64,000 bases of DNA from Erysipelotrichaceae bacterium (lineage in GTDB: Bacteria > Bacillota_I > Bacilli_A > Erysipelotrichales > Erysipelotrichaceae): NCBI GenBank assembly GCA_022772735.1, contig JALEZD010000019.1, positions 19,060 to 83,059 on the forward strand, read 5' to 3'. Shown here one piece after another: positions 37,679 through 46,015 of the stretch. Position numbers and translations under genes: made by a program. Every line of letters begins with the position of its first letter. Position 1 is the stretch's first letter. The notes under the pieces are model-generated. The model was not told the DNA's origin, did not search any database, and saw only the letters and a program-made list of their open reading frames with translations.

Positions 37679-38379
37679 GAGTTTTAATTGTTGATGATGA
37701 AGTAAACATTGTTGAAGGAATAGAAAAAAGAATAAAAAGATTTAATGAAACTATTGAAGTTTATAAAGCATATAGAGCCAATGAAGCAATTGATATAATT
37801 AAAAAAAATCAAATAGACGTTTGTTTTGTAGATATAAATATGCCAGAAATGACAGGATTAGATATGATATCTAAGATAGAAAAAAACATAGATTTTGTAA
37901 TTATTAGTGGTTATGAAAGTTTTGAATATGCAAAAAAAGCAATTGATTTAAGAGTTTATTCATATATTGTTAAACCTATTGATAAAGATGAATTTAATGA
38001 TGTAATTAAAAAGTTATTTAATAAATATAATGGTATGGATTATAGTGATAATGTTAGAAAAATTATTAATATAATAAATGAAGGATATTTTGATATGGAT
38101 TTTTCATTAAGTGTTTTATCAAAAAAGGTAATGCTTAGTGAAAGTTATATATGTAGAATAATAAAAAAAGAGTTAAATTTAACATTTATAGATTTGTTAA
38201 ATAAAATAAGAATCGAAGAAGCAAAGAAAATAATAAATGATGAAAAAGGTTCTCTTAATTTTAAAACATTGTATGCAAAGGTAGGATTTTCATCTCAACA
38301 ATATTTTAATGTAATATTTAAAAAATATGAAAATAAAACTCCAAGTGAATATATAAAAAAAGAAGTTAAATACTTATAA
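37675..38379 (+). CDS. Response regulator with AraC-type DNA-binding domain (YesN-like)
   Basis: The 234-residue protein has a receiver domain (acidic pair D7-D8, phosphorylation site D53 in FVDINMPEM, S78 and K100 of the switch) and an AraC/XylS double helix-turn-helix at about residues 130-230 (SLSVLSKKVMLSESYICRII and FSSQQYFNVIFKKYENKTPSEY). It forms a two-component pair with the preceding kinase. The likely target is the flavoprotein reductase upstream, by neighbourhood only. Its last codons overlap the convergent gene. Confidence 0.92.
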   Translation: MRVLIVDDEVNIVEGIEKRIKRFNETIEVYKAYRANEAIDIIKKNQIDVCFVDINMPEMTGLDMISKIEKNIDFVIISGYESFEYAKKAIDLRVYSYIVKPIDKDEFNDVIKKLFNKYNGMDYSDNVRKIINIINEGYFDMDFSLSVLSKKVMLSESYICRIIKKELNLTFIDLLNKIRIEEAKKIINDEKGSLNFKTLYAKVGFSSQQYFNVIFKKYENKTPSEYIKKEVKYL

Positions 38380-38396
38380 GGTTAACTTCTTTTTTT
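38355..38396. terminator. Bidirectional terminator spanning two convergent gene ends
   Basis: AAAAAGAAGTTAA (38357-38369) pairs with TTAACTTCTTTTT (38382-38394). The regulator stop (38,379) and the ProXp-ala stop (38,366) both lie within the hairpin, so the coding sequences overlap by 14 bases. Confidence 0.8.
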
Positions 38397-38848
38397 GTAG
38401 CTTTAATAAATTTTTTAAATTCATTTGGAGTAATACTTATTGATTCATCATTAACACTTGGGCAAAAAATTAACAAATCACAATTAAATAAATCTTCATC
38501 AAAATAATAATGAACATTTTCTTTGGTAAAAATCATAGTAAGTGGATTAACACAACCTGGAGTCAAATTTAATATTTCATTTAATCTTTCTGGACTGGTA
38601 AATGACAATCTTGTAGAACCTATTTTCTCTTGAAGAGCTTTTAAATCAATATCTTTTTGTCCAAATGTAAGTATGTGATAATAATTGATTCTTTTTTTAT
38701 CACATAAAAATAAATTTTTACAGTGTTCACCTTTTATATCATTTGTATATAAATAAGAATCTTCCATCGTTAGTAGTGGTGGATGAGTGAAAAAGTTATA
38801 ATTGATATTATTTTCTTCTAAAAAATTTTTAATTTGAATATTTTTCAT
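38366..38848 (-). CDS. Prolyl-tRNA editing protein, ProXp-ala (PrdX/YbaK-like)
   Basis: The 160-residue stand-alone editing domain hydrolyses mischarged Ala-tRNA-Pro. Diagnostic segments are FFTHPPLLTMEDS (about residues 19-31), GEHCKNLFLCDKK (38-50), RLSFTSPERLNEIL and the loop LTPGCVNPLTMIF. In Firmicutes it supplements prolyl-tRNA synthetases without an internal editing domain. Start at 38,848 with AGGAGC on the minus strand close to 38,854-38,859. Confidence 0.85.
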   Translation of the reverse strand: MKNIQIKNFLEENNINYNFFTHPPLLTMEDSYLYTNDIKGEHCKNLFLCDKKRINYYHILTFGQKDIDLKALQEKIGSTRLSFTSPERLNEILNLTPGCVNPLTMIFTKENVHYYFDEDLFNCDLLIFCPSVNDESISITPNEFKKFIKATKKEVNLISI

Positions 38849-38916
38849 TATTATGCTCCTTAAACTTTTTAATTAATAGTATTATAGTATATAATTATCG
38901 TAGTTTGGAGAAATTT

Positions 38917-39732
38917 ATGAAATGTATTTTTATTGATATTGATGGAACATTGTATGATCACAAAAATAATCAAGTTTTAGATTCATCTTATGAAGCAATT
39001 AAACTTGCAAAAAATAATGGTCATAAAGTTATTATTTGCACAGGTAGGTCTATTTGCGAATCTAAAAAATTTTTAAATTTAGATGTTGATGGATTTGTTT
39101 TTTGTGCAGGAGCTATAGTTTATGCAGATGATAAATTACTATATAGAAATCCTTTCAGTGTTGAAAGTGTATATGCTATTGCAGATAAATTAGAAAACTT
39201 AAATTTGGGTTTTTGTTTAGAGGGTGAAGCTGGAGGCTATTTTAATGATTATGGTTTAGAGTTTATATTAAAATATTTTAATCATAATAATAAGGATGAT
39301 GGTTTAAAAGTTGCAAGTGATAATGGTTTTTATACTATTGATTATTGGGATAAAAGGGATGCAATAGGTAAAATGTGTATTTATGCAAAAACAAAAGAGG
39401 AAATAGCTAAGGCTGATTTTTTATTGGATAAGTATGCTTTGACAACAACTTTAAATGATGATGAAAAACAACTTCATTGTAGAGAATTAAGTATGAGGGA
39501 ACATCATAAGTCTTTTGGTGCAAAACTTGTTTTAGATTATTTTAATCTTACATTTTCAGATGCCATTGCAATAGGTGATAGTGATAATGATATTGAAGTT
39601 TTAAGGGATTGTGCATTGGGAATAGCAATGGGCAATGCATCAGAAAGTGCTAAAAATGTTTCTGATTACATCACAGATGATGTAAGTAATCATGGAATTT
39701 ATAATGCACTTAAAAAATTTAATATAATATAA
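38917..39732 (+). CDS. HAD-superfamily phosphatase, Cof type
   Basis: The 271-residue protein has HAD motif I FIDIDGTLYD (residues 4-13), motif II VIICTGRS and motif IV AIGDSDNDIEVL, with a C2 cap between. It belongs to the Cof/YidA group; the substrate is unknown. The ATG at 38,917 is preceded by TTTGGAG, and the upstream in-frame TTG lies in that site. It is a paralogue, not a close copy, of the protein at 13,120. Confidence 0.87.
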   Translation: MKCIFIDIDGTLYDHKNNQVLDSSYEAIKLAKNNGHKVIICTGRSICESKKFLNLDVDGFVFCAGAIVYADDKLLYRNPFSVESVYAIADKLENLNLGFCLEGEAGGYFNDYGLEFILKYFNHNNKDDGLKVASDNGFYTIDYWDKRDAIGKMCIYAKTKEEIAKADFLLDKYALTTTLNDDEKQLHCRELSMREHHKSFGAKLVLDYFNLTFSDAIAIGDSDNDIEVLRDCALGIAMGNASESAKNVSDYITDDVSNHGIYNALKKFNII

Positions 39733-39733
39733 A

Positions 39734-39769
39734 ATATACTTTGACATTCAAAGTATATTTTTTTAAAAT
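39734..39769 (+). promoter_or_regulatory. bioY promoter with FabT-like operator; also a terminator-shaped hairpin
   Basis: TTGACA (39741-39746) and TAAAAT (39764-39769) are 17 bases apart. The -35 is embedded in ACTTTGACATTCAAAGT (39738-39754), a perfect dyad of the TTTGA-N3-TCAAA type also present twice at the acpP promoter. The longer arms ATATACTTTGA (39734-39744) and TCAAAGTATAT (39748-39758) plus T-run also make an intrinsic terminator for the upstream HAD gene. Confidence 0.65.
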
Positions 39770-39792
39770 TATTGATATGTTTAGGAGGAAAT

Positions 39793-40302
39793 ATGAATAC
39801 TAAATCTTTAATAAATATATCAATGTTTGCATCTTTGATTGCTGTAGGGGCATTTATTAAAATTCCATTTTTTATTGTGCCAATTACATTACAAACATTA
39901 TTTGTTGTATTATCAGGCCTTTTTTTAAAAAAAGATGAAGCAATTATGAGTGTAATTTTATACCTGTTTGTTGGTTTAATAGGATTTCCTGTTTTTTCTA
40001 GAGGAGGGGGATTAACATATATTTTTCAACCATCGTTTGGATATTTAATTGGCTTTATATTTTGCGTATTTATTATTGGAAAATACAAAGATAAATATGC
40101 ATTTATTTCTAGTTTAATTGGAATAGGTTTTATATATATTATTGGTTGTCTTTATTTTATTTTTATACAATATATAAATCTAGGTAAAGTTTATGAAGTG
40201 GGTTGGTTATTTTACAATTTATTTATTATATTTTTGCCAGGAGATATCATATCTTGTTATGTTGCATATATTGCATATAAAAGAATAAAAAATGTTATTT
40301 AG
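39793..40302 (+). CDS. bioY: Biotin transporter BioY (ECF S component)
   Basis: The 169-residue membrane protein has the BioY features: six hydrophobic segments, FIKIPFFIVPITLQTLFVVLSGL in the first third and RGGGLTYIFQPSFGYLIGF in the middle. It is the substrate-binding subunit of an ECF biotin importer; the ATPases and EcfT are not in this window. AGGAGG at 39,783-39,788 precedes the ATG. Position next to acetyl-CoA carboxylase genes fits supply of biotin for AccB. Confidence 0.9.
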   Translation: MNTKSLINISMFASLIAVGAFIKIPFFIVPITLQTLFVVLSGLFLKKDEAIMSVILYLFVGLIGFPVFSRGGGLTYIFQPSFGYLIGFIFCVFIIGKYKDKYAFISSLIGIGFIYIIGCLYFIFIQYINLGKVYEVGWLFYNLFIIFLPGDIISCYVAYIAYKRIKNVI

Positions 40303-40327
40303 TGTACTTTTTACAAGTACATTTTTT
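40303..40327 (+). terminator. Terminator after bioY
   Basis: TGTACTT (40303-40309) pairs with AAGTACA (40315-40321), followed by T6, directly after the stop codon. Confidence 0.8.
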
Positions 40328-40370
40328 AATATTTACATGTTAACTTTCACACAACATACACAATACTCTA

Positions 40371-40422
40371 TTTACTTTGATAATCAAACAATATATAATG
40401 ATAACACTTTGATATTCAAAGT
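40371..40422 (+). promoter_or_regulatory. acpP/fatty acid operon promoter with two FabT-like operators
   Basis: TTTACT (40371-40376) and TATAAT (40394-40399) are 17 bases apart. Operator 1, TTTGATAATCAAA (40376-40388), sits in the spacer; operator 2, ACTTTGATATTCAAAGT (40406-40422), covers the expected transcription start. Both match the FabT box pattern of streptococci and enterococci (MarR family). Repression by a FabT-type regulator is likely; no such gene is in this window. Confidence 0.75.
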
Positions 40423-40437
40423 ATTATGGAGGAATTT

Positions 40438-40662
40438 ATGTTAGAACAAGTAAAAAAAGTTTTGGTTGAATCAATTAATGTAGATGAAAATCTAATTACA
40501 CCTGAAGCAAGTTTGAGTGATGATTTAGGTATTGATTCTCTTTCAGCAGTTGAATTGTCATTAGAATTAGAATCAAATTTCCAAATAAGAATAGAAGATG
40601 AAGAGCTGGCAAACTTAAAAACAGTTCAAGATATAATTGACATAATTGAATCAAAAAAATAG
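40438..40662 (+). CDS. acpP: Acyl carrier protein
   Basis: The 74-residue acidic protein contains the phosphopantetheine site DDLGIDSLSAVELSLELE, with the modified Ser in DSL. It carries acyl chains through fatty acid synthesis. I chose the ATG at 40,438 behind GGAGG (40,428-40,432). It is the first gene of the cluster and is followed by its own terminator. AcpS at 50,385 should attach the prosthetic group. Confidence 0.95.
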   Translation: MLEQVKKVLVESINVDENLITPEASLSDDLGIDSLSAVELSLELESNFQIRIEDEELANLKTVQDIIDIIESKK

Positions 40663-40690
40663 TGAGCTGATATTTTTTGGCTCACTTTTT
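40661..40690 (+). terminator. Attenuator-like terminator between acpP and accB
   Basis: AGTGAGC (40661-40667) pairs with GCTCACT (40680-40686), followed by T5. It starts at the acpP stop. No separate promoter is evident before accB, so the rest of the operon probably depends on read-through, leaving acpP most abundant. Confidence 0.8.
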
Positions 40691-40705
40691 AAAAGGGGTA
40701 AATTT

Positions 40706-41116
40706 ATGGATTTAAATAATATTACTAAAATTATTGAAATATTTGAGAACAGTAAAGTAGAGGATTTAGAGCTAGAATCAAAAGATTTTAAAATTAAATT
40801 GTCTAAAAAGAATATTTCAGAAACAAGCAATAAGGTTATTAATGATGAAGATTCAGTAAAAAACGAAAAATATATTGAAATTAAATCTCCAATTGTAGGT
40901 ACATATTATTGTGCTAATTCTCCTACATCAAAACCATTTGTAAATGTTGGAGAAAAGATTAAAGCTGGAGATACAATTTGTATTATTGAGGCTATGAAAG
41001 TTCTAAATGAAATAAAGTCAGATGTATCTGGAACTATAAAAGAAATTTTGGTTAAAGATGGTGAATTGGTTCAATTTGATCAAGTTTTAATTTTGGTTGG
41101 GGATAATAATGATTAA
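40706..41116 (+). CDS. accB: Biotin carboxyl carrier protein of acetyl-CoA carboxylase
   Basis: The 136-residue protein has an N-terminal region with a variable linker and a C-terminal biotinyl domain: IKSPIVGTYYCANSP, then the biotin site EAMKVLNEI with the modified Lys, and GELVQFDQVLILV. It carries CO2 between AccC and AccAD. AAGGGG precedes the ATG at 40,706; the frame is open further upstream through the acpP terminator. It overlaps accC by eight bases. Confidence 0.95.
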   Translation: MDLNNITKIIEIFENSKVEDLELESKDFKIKLSKKNISETSNKVINDEDSVKNEKYIEIKSPIVGTYYCANSPTSKPFVNVGEKIKAGDTICIIEAMKVLNEIKSDVSGTIKEILVKDGELVQFDQVLILVGDNND

Positions 41117-42476
41117 AAAAATATTGATTGCGAATAGAGGAGAAATCGCAGTAAGAATTATTAGATGTTGTAAGGAGATGGGTATTTCAACAGTTGCAAT
41201 TTATTCAACTATCGATAAAAATGCTTTGCATACCCAACTTGCAGATGAAGCAGTTTGTATTGGTCCTCCAAAAGCTAGTGATAGTTATTTGAATATAAGA
41301 AATATTCTTCAAGCTGCAAGTAGTACAGGTTGTGATGCGATACATCCAGGTTTTGGCTTTTTAAGTGAAAATGCAAAATTTGCACGACTTGTAATAGAAT
41401 GTGGATTTATATTTATAGGACCAAGTCCAGAAATCATTGAAAAAATGGGTAATAAAATAGAATCAAAAAATTTAATGTTAAAAGCAAATGTTCCTGTAAT
41501 ACCAGGAGGAAAAGAGAAATTAGTAAGTGTAAATGAGGGTATATTAAAAGCTAAAGAAATTGGATATCCAGTTATTATAAAGGCAAGTAATGCTGGTGGT
41601 GGTAAAGGTATGAGAGTGGTACGATTTGAAGAAGAATTTGAGAAGTTGTACTATGCAGCTAAAAAAGAAGCATTATCTAATTTTAGTGATGATGAAATAT
41701 ATTTGGAAAAATATATAGAAAACCCAAAACACATCGAAGTTCAAATTATGGGTGATAAATATAAAAATGTTGTGCATCTTTATGAAAGAGATTGTTCTTT
41801 TCAAAGAAACAATCAAAAAATGATTGAAGAAGCACCATGTTTTGTACTAGATGAAAAAATAAGAAAAAAGATGTGTGAAGATGCCGTTAAAGCCTGTAAA
41901 TACGTAGGTTATGATTCGGTTGGTACAATAGAATTTTTATTAGATAGTTCTGGTAAATACTATTTTATGGAAATGAATACTAGAATCCAAGTTGAACATC
42001 CAATCACAGAAATGGTTACAGGAATAGATATTGTAAAATATCAAATAAAAATTGCAGATAATCAAAAATTAAATCTAAAACAAAGTGATATAAAACTAAA
42101 TGGGTTTGCGCTTGAATGTAGAATTAATGCTGAAAATCCGAAAGATAATTTTAAGGCATCACCAGGGAAAATAAAATTTTTAAATTTACCTGCAGGGAAA
42201 GGGGTAAGAATTGAAACTTCTGCATATACAGGAGGAGAAATATCACCATTTTATGATTCTATGTTGGCTAAAATCATCACTTTTGCACCAACAAGATTAG
42301 AGTGCATTAAAAAAATGAGAATTGCACTTGAGGAACTTATTGTTGATGGAATTGATACAAATGAAGAATTTCATTATTTAATTTTACACAATAAAAAATT
42401 TGTTGATGGAAAATATAGTACAGGCTTTGCGAAGGAATTAATTGAGGAGCTTAAACAAAGTGGAGAATTTATTTAA
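41109..42476 (+). CDS. accC: Biotin carboxylase subunit of acetyl-CoA carboxylase
   Basis: The 455-residue ATP-grasp enzyme carboxylates biotin on AccB. It shows IKKILIANRGEIAVRIIR at the start, HPGFGFLSENA, the ATP-grasp glycine loop KASNAGGGKGMRVV, the bicarbonate/biotin region EMNTRIQVEHPITEMVTG, and FALECRINAENP. Its length is that of the stand-alone bacterial subunit. The ATG overlaps the end of accB, and its end overlaps accD. Confidence 0.97.
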   Translation: MIKKILIANRGEIAVRIIRCCKEMGISTVAIYSTIDKNALHTQLADEAVCIGPPKASDSYLNIRNILQAASSTGCDAIHPGFGFLSENAKFARLVIECGFIFIGPSPEIIEKMGNKIESKNLMLKANVPVIPGGKEKLVSVNEGILKAKEIGYPVIIKASNAGGGKGMRVVRFEEEFEKLYYAAKKEALSNFSDDEIYLEKYIENPKHIEVQIMGDKYKNVVHLYERDCSFQRNNQKMIEEAPCFVLDEKIRKKMCEDAVKACKYVGYDSVGTIEFLLDSSGKYYFMEMNTRIQVEHPITEMVTGIDIVKYQIKIADNQKLNLKQSDIKLNGFALECRINAENPKDNFKASPGKIKFLNLPAGKGVRIETSAYTGGEISPFYDSMLAKIITFAPTRLECIKKMRIALEELIVDGIDTNEEFHYLILHNKKFVDGKYSTGFAKELIEELKQSGEFI

Positions 42477-43332
42477 AAAAAGACAAGAAAGAATTGCATT
42501 ATTTAAAAAAATGCAAGGGAAAAATAAAAGTACACCAATTAAAAAAGAAATTCCGGAAAATATTTTTAAGTCATGTGATAAATGCAATTATAGTATTCCT
42601 TATATGGAGCTAATTGAAAATAAATATGTTTGTCCAAGATGTTTTAATCATTTTACAATTTCCGCAAATGAAAGAATTAGACAAATAATAGATGTTGGAA
42701 GTTTTGAAGAATTTGATTCAGCATTAAAAACATTTAATAAAGATAAATTTATTGGATATGATGAAAAACTTAATAAATCAATGGAATCTACAGGACTTAA
42801 TGAAGCTGTTATAACAGGTTTTGGGAAAATAAATGGTTATAAGTGCGCAATTGGAGTTATGGATTCAAGGTTTATGATGGGAAGTATGGGGAGTGTTGTT
42901 GGTGAAAAAATTACAAGACTCATTGAGTTTTCTGATAGAAAAGGACTTCCCTTAATAATATTTTGTGCAAGTGGAGGAGCTAGAATGCAAGAGGGAATAG
43001 TTTCTCTTATGCAGATGGTAAAAACAAGTGCAGCTTTAAAAAGATTAGATGAAAATGGTGGGTTATATATTTCAGTTATTACAAATCCAACAACAGGTGG
43101 TGTTAGTGCAAGTTTTGCAATGTTAGGGGATATTATCATAGCTGAACCTGATGCACTTATTGGTTTTGCAGGTAGAAGAGTAATTGAAAAAACAATTAAT
43201 GAAGTTTTACCAGTAGAATTTCAAAAATCAGAATTTTTAATGGAAAAGGGTTTTTTAGATATGATTGTTGAAAGAAAAAATCTGAAAGACATTTTAGGAT
43301 CATTATTAAGAATTCATGGAGGTAACAGATGA
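42460..43332 (+). CDS. accD: Acetyl-CoA carboxylase carboxyltransferase subunit beta
   Basis: The protein (about 290 residues) has an N-terminal C4 zinc ribbon (CDKCNYSIPYMELIENKYVC in part, then PRC) and the carboxyltransferase fold with ASGGARMQEG and TGGVSASFAMLGD. With AccA it transfers CO2 from biotin to acetyl-CoA to make malonyl-CoA. I favour the GTG at 42,460, behind GAGGAG about 10 bases upstream; a TTG at 42,442 is possible. It overlaps accC by 17 bases and accA by four. Confidence 0.94.
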   Translation: MENLFKKRQERIALFKKMQGKNKSTPIKKEIPENIFKSCDKCNYSIPYMELIENKYVCPRCFNHFTISANERIRQIIDVGSFEEFDSALKTFNKDKFIGYDEKLNKSMESTGLNEAVITGFGKINGYKCAIGVMDSRFMMGSMGSVVGEKITRLIEFSDRKGLPLIIFCASGGARMQEGIVSLMQMVKTSAALKRLDENGGLYISVITNPTTGGVSASFAMLGDIIIAEPDALIGFAGRRVIEKTINEVLPVEFQKSEFLMEKGFLDMIVERKNLKDILGSLLRIHGGNR

Positions 43333-44114
43333 GTAGTTTGAGTGCATGGGATAGAGTCAATATCGCAAGGGATCATAATAGACTAAAATCACAAGATTAT
43401 ATTTCAGTATTATTTGATGAGTTTTATGAGATGCATGGAGATAGATACTTTAAAGATGATAGTTCAATGATAACTGGTATAGCATCTTTTCATGGATTAC
43501 CAGTTACAATAATTGCTCAATCAAAAGGGAAGGACACCAGTGAAAACTTAAAGAAAAATTTTGGTATGAATAATCCAGAAGGTTATAGAAAGGCTATACG
43601 AATTGCAAAACAGGCTGAAAAATTTAATAGACCGATAATTACTTTTGTAGACACAAGTGGTGCATATCCAGGTAAGGGTGCAGAAGAAAGAGGTCAAGCA
43701 GAAGCAATCGCAAAATGTTTATTTACTTTTTCTTCATTAAAAGTTCCAATAATTTGCATTGTAATTAGTGAAGGTGGAAGTGGTGGTGCTTTAGCCCTTA
43801 GTGTTGGAGATAGAATAGTTATGTTAGAAAATGCAATATATTCTATTTTAAGTCCAGAAGGTTTTGCATCCATTTTATGGAAAGATGTAAATAAGGCTAA
43901 AGAAGCTGCAGAGGCAATGAAATTAACTAGTTATGATTTATATAAAAAAAATATCGTTGACTTTATTGTTGAAGAATCAAGTAGTGATGTTAATCATGTC
44001 TTTACTCAAATTGATAATTATATATCAAAAGAGTTATCAAAACTTTTAAGTAAAAATAAAAAAAAGTTAGTTAATGAAAGATACGAGAAATATCGAAAGA
44101 TAGGAATAATGTGA
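43329..44114 (+). CDS. accA: Acetyl-CoA carboxylase carboxyltransferase subunit alpha
   Basis: The 261-residue protein carries ITFVDTSGAYPGKGAEERGQ and SEGGSGGALALSVGDRIVMLENAIYSILSPEG in parts, the hallmarks of AccA. It is somewhat shorter than the E. coli subunit, as in other Firmicutes. An ATGA overlap links it to accD and a TGATG overlap to fabH, so all carboxylase subunits are translationally coupled with the synthase that uses malonyl groups. Confidence 0.96.
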   Translation: MSSLSAWDRVNIARDHNRLKSQDYISVLFDEFYEMHGDRYFKDDSSMITGIASFHGLPVTIIAQSKGKDTSENLKKNFGMNNPEGYRKAIRIAKQAEKFNRPIITFVDTSGAYPGKGAEERGQAEAIAKCLFTFSSLKVPIICIVISEGGSGGALALSVGDRIVMLENAIYSILSPEGFASILWKDVNKAKEAAEAMKLTSYDLYKKNIVDFIVEESSSDVNHVFTQIDNYISKELSKLLSKNKKKLVNERYEKYRKIGIM

Positions 44115-45061
44115 TGTTTAATTTAGAAATAATTGGTAGTGGTGTTGCAACATTAAAAAACAAGTATACAAATAATGATTTTAAAAAATTTGTGGATACA
44201 AGTGATGAATGGATTTATTCAAGAACAGGAATAAAAACAAGGTATTTTACTGAAGATGAAAATACTAGTGATATTGGATATATTGCAGCATTAAAAGCTA
44301 TTGAAGATGCGAATATTGATAAAAATGAAATAGATTTAATTATTGTTGCAACAATGACACCTGATAACTTTACTCCATCTTGTGCTTGTTTAATTCAGGC
44401 TAAATTGGGATTAAATAATAAAAAAATTATGGCATTTGATGTTAATGCTGCTTGTAGTGGTTTTGTTTATGCTTTAGAAATAGCATCGAATATGCTAGAA
44501 AACTATAAATGTGCTCTTGTGATTGGTAGTGAAGTACTTAGTAAAATTATTGATTTTACAGATAGAAATACATGTGTTTTATTTGGAGATGGTGCAGGAG
44601 CAATAGTAGTTAAAAAAAGTTTGTTTGATAAAAAAATGTTATTTTATTCAAATTGTATTGGTGATTTACAAGGTAAATTAATTGCAGAAAATATAAACAA
44701 AAATGGTAATTTTACATATCTTAAGATGGATGGTAAAGAAGTATTCAAATTTGCAGTAAATGCAATGGAGAAATCAATAAATTACATTTTAGAAAAACTA
44801 AATATTAAATTAGATGATATTGATTTAATAATTCCACATCAGGCAAATATTAGAATTATTGAATATGTTTGTAAAAAACTTAATGTTTCAATTGATAAGT
44901 TTTATATGAATATAGCTGAGTTTGGAAATACTAGTGCAGCTAGCATTCCGATTGCTTTAAATAATGCAATAAAAGAAGAAAAAATCAAAGAAAATTCAAA
45001 AATTATTTTAGTTGGATTTGGTGGAGGATTTACTTATGGTTCATGTTATATCGAATTTTAA
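44114..45061 (+). CDS. fabH: 3-oxoacyl-ACP synthase III
   Basis: FabH condenses acetyl-CoA (or branched primers) with malonyl-ACP to start chains. The 315-residue enzyme has the catalytic triad: Cys114 in NAACSGFVYAL, His in IPHQANIRI and Asn in FGNTSAAS, plus the WIYSRTGI motif near the N terminus. The ATG at 44,114 overlaps the accA stop; an alternative GTG lies one codon upstream. Confidence 0.96.
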   Translation: MFNLEIIGSGVATLKNKYTNNDFKKFVDTSDEWIYSRTGIKTRYFTEDENTSDIGYIAALKAIEDANIDKNEIDLIIVATMTPDNFTPSCACLIQAKLGLNNKKIMAFDVNAACSGFVYALEIASNMLENYKCALVIGSEVLSKIIDFTDRNTCVLFGDGAGAIVVKKSLFDKKMLFYSNCIGDLQGKLIAENINKNGNFTYLKMDGKEVFKFAVNAMEKSINYILEKLNIKLDDIDLIIPHQANIRIIEYVCKKLNVSIDKFYMNIAEFGNTSAASIPIALNNAIKEEKIKENSKIILVGFGGGFTYGSCYIEF

Positions 45062-45070
45062 GGAGATAAT

Positions 45071-46015
45071 ATGTTAAATAAATTATTAAATATTAAATAT
45101 CCAATTATTCAAGGTGCTATGGCTAATATTGCGAATGCTAAATTTGCAGCAAGTGTCAGTAATAGTGGTGCATTAGGAGTAATAGGTACAGGTGCGATGG
45201 ATGCAAAGATGGTTAAAGAAGCAATAAGAGAATGTAAATTGTTAACTGATAAACCTTTTGGGGTAAATGTAATGCTTATGAATCCACATTCTGATGAAAT
45301 AATGGAAGTTATTATTGATGAGAATGTACCCGTTGTAACAACTGGAGCAGGTAATCCTGGAAAATATGTAAAAAAGTTAAAGGAAAAAGGTATTAAAGTA
45401 ATTCCCGTAGTTCCAAGTGTTGCGTTGGCAAAAAGAATGGAGCGCATTGATGTTGATGCGGTGATTGTTGAAGGAACAGAAGCAGGAGGTCATGTTGGAG
45501 AACTTACTACTATGGCACTTGTTCCACAGGTGAAAGATGCAGTTAATATACCTGTTATTGCAGCTGGTGGAGTAGGAGATTCTCGAGGTTTTCTTGCGGC
45601 ATTATCTCTTGGGGCAATTGGTGTGCAACTTGGAACTTGTCTGCTTGTCGCAAAAGAATGCCCAATACATCAAAACTATAAAAATGCAGTAATAAACGCT
45701 AAAGATATTGATACTGTTGTTACAGGTAGAAGTTTAAACACTCCAGTTAGAATTTTAAAAAATAATATGAGTAGAAAGTATATTGAACTTGAAAAGGAGC
45801 TATCTAGTAGGGAGGAGCTTGAAAAACTTACATTAGGCTCACTAAGAAGGGCTGTTTTTGAAGGAGATATAAATGATGGCTCAGTAATGATGGGACAAAT
45901 TGCAGGTTTAATAAAGGAAGAAAAAAGTTTAAAGGCAATTTTTGAAGAAATAGTTAGTGGAAGCAAAATTGAAATAGAAAAGCTAAATAAAAAAATTGGT
46001 GAAATGTATGATTAA
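45071..46015 (+). CDS. fabK: Enoyl-ACP reductase II (FMN-dependent)
   Basis: The 314-residue TIM-barrel flavoprotein matches FabK: NIKYPIIQGAMANIANAKFA at the start, VNVMLMNP, VEGTEAGGHVGE and VIAAGGVGDSRGFLAALSLGAIGVQLGT in parts. It reduces the enoyl-ACP double bond, replacing FabI, which is absent here; FabK enzymes are insensitive to triclosan. AAGGAGATAAT precedes the ATG. It overlaps the next, related gene by eight bases. Confidence 0.93.
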   Translation: MLNKLLNIKYPIIQGAMANIANAKFAASVSNSGALGVIGTGAMDAKMVKEAIRECKLLTDKPFGVNVMLMNPHSDEIMEVIIDENVPVVTTGAGNPGKYVKKLKEKGIKVIPVVPSVALAKRMERIDVDAVIVEGTEAGGHVGELTTMALVPQVKDAVNIPVIAAGGVGDSRGFLAALSLGAIGVQLGTCLLVAKECPIHQNYKNAVINAKDIDTVVTGRSLNTPVRILKNNMSRKYIELEKELSSREELEKLTLGSLRRAVFEGDINDGSVMMGQIAGLIKEEKSLKAIFEEIVSGSKIEIEKLNKKIGEMYD

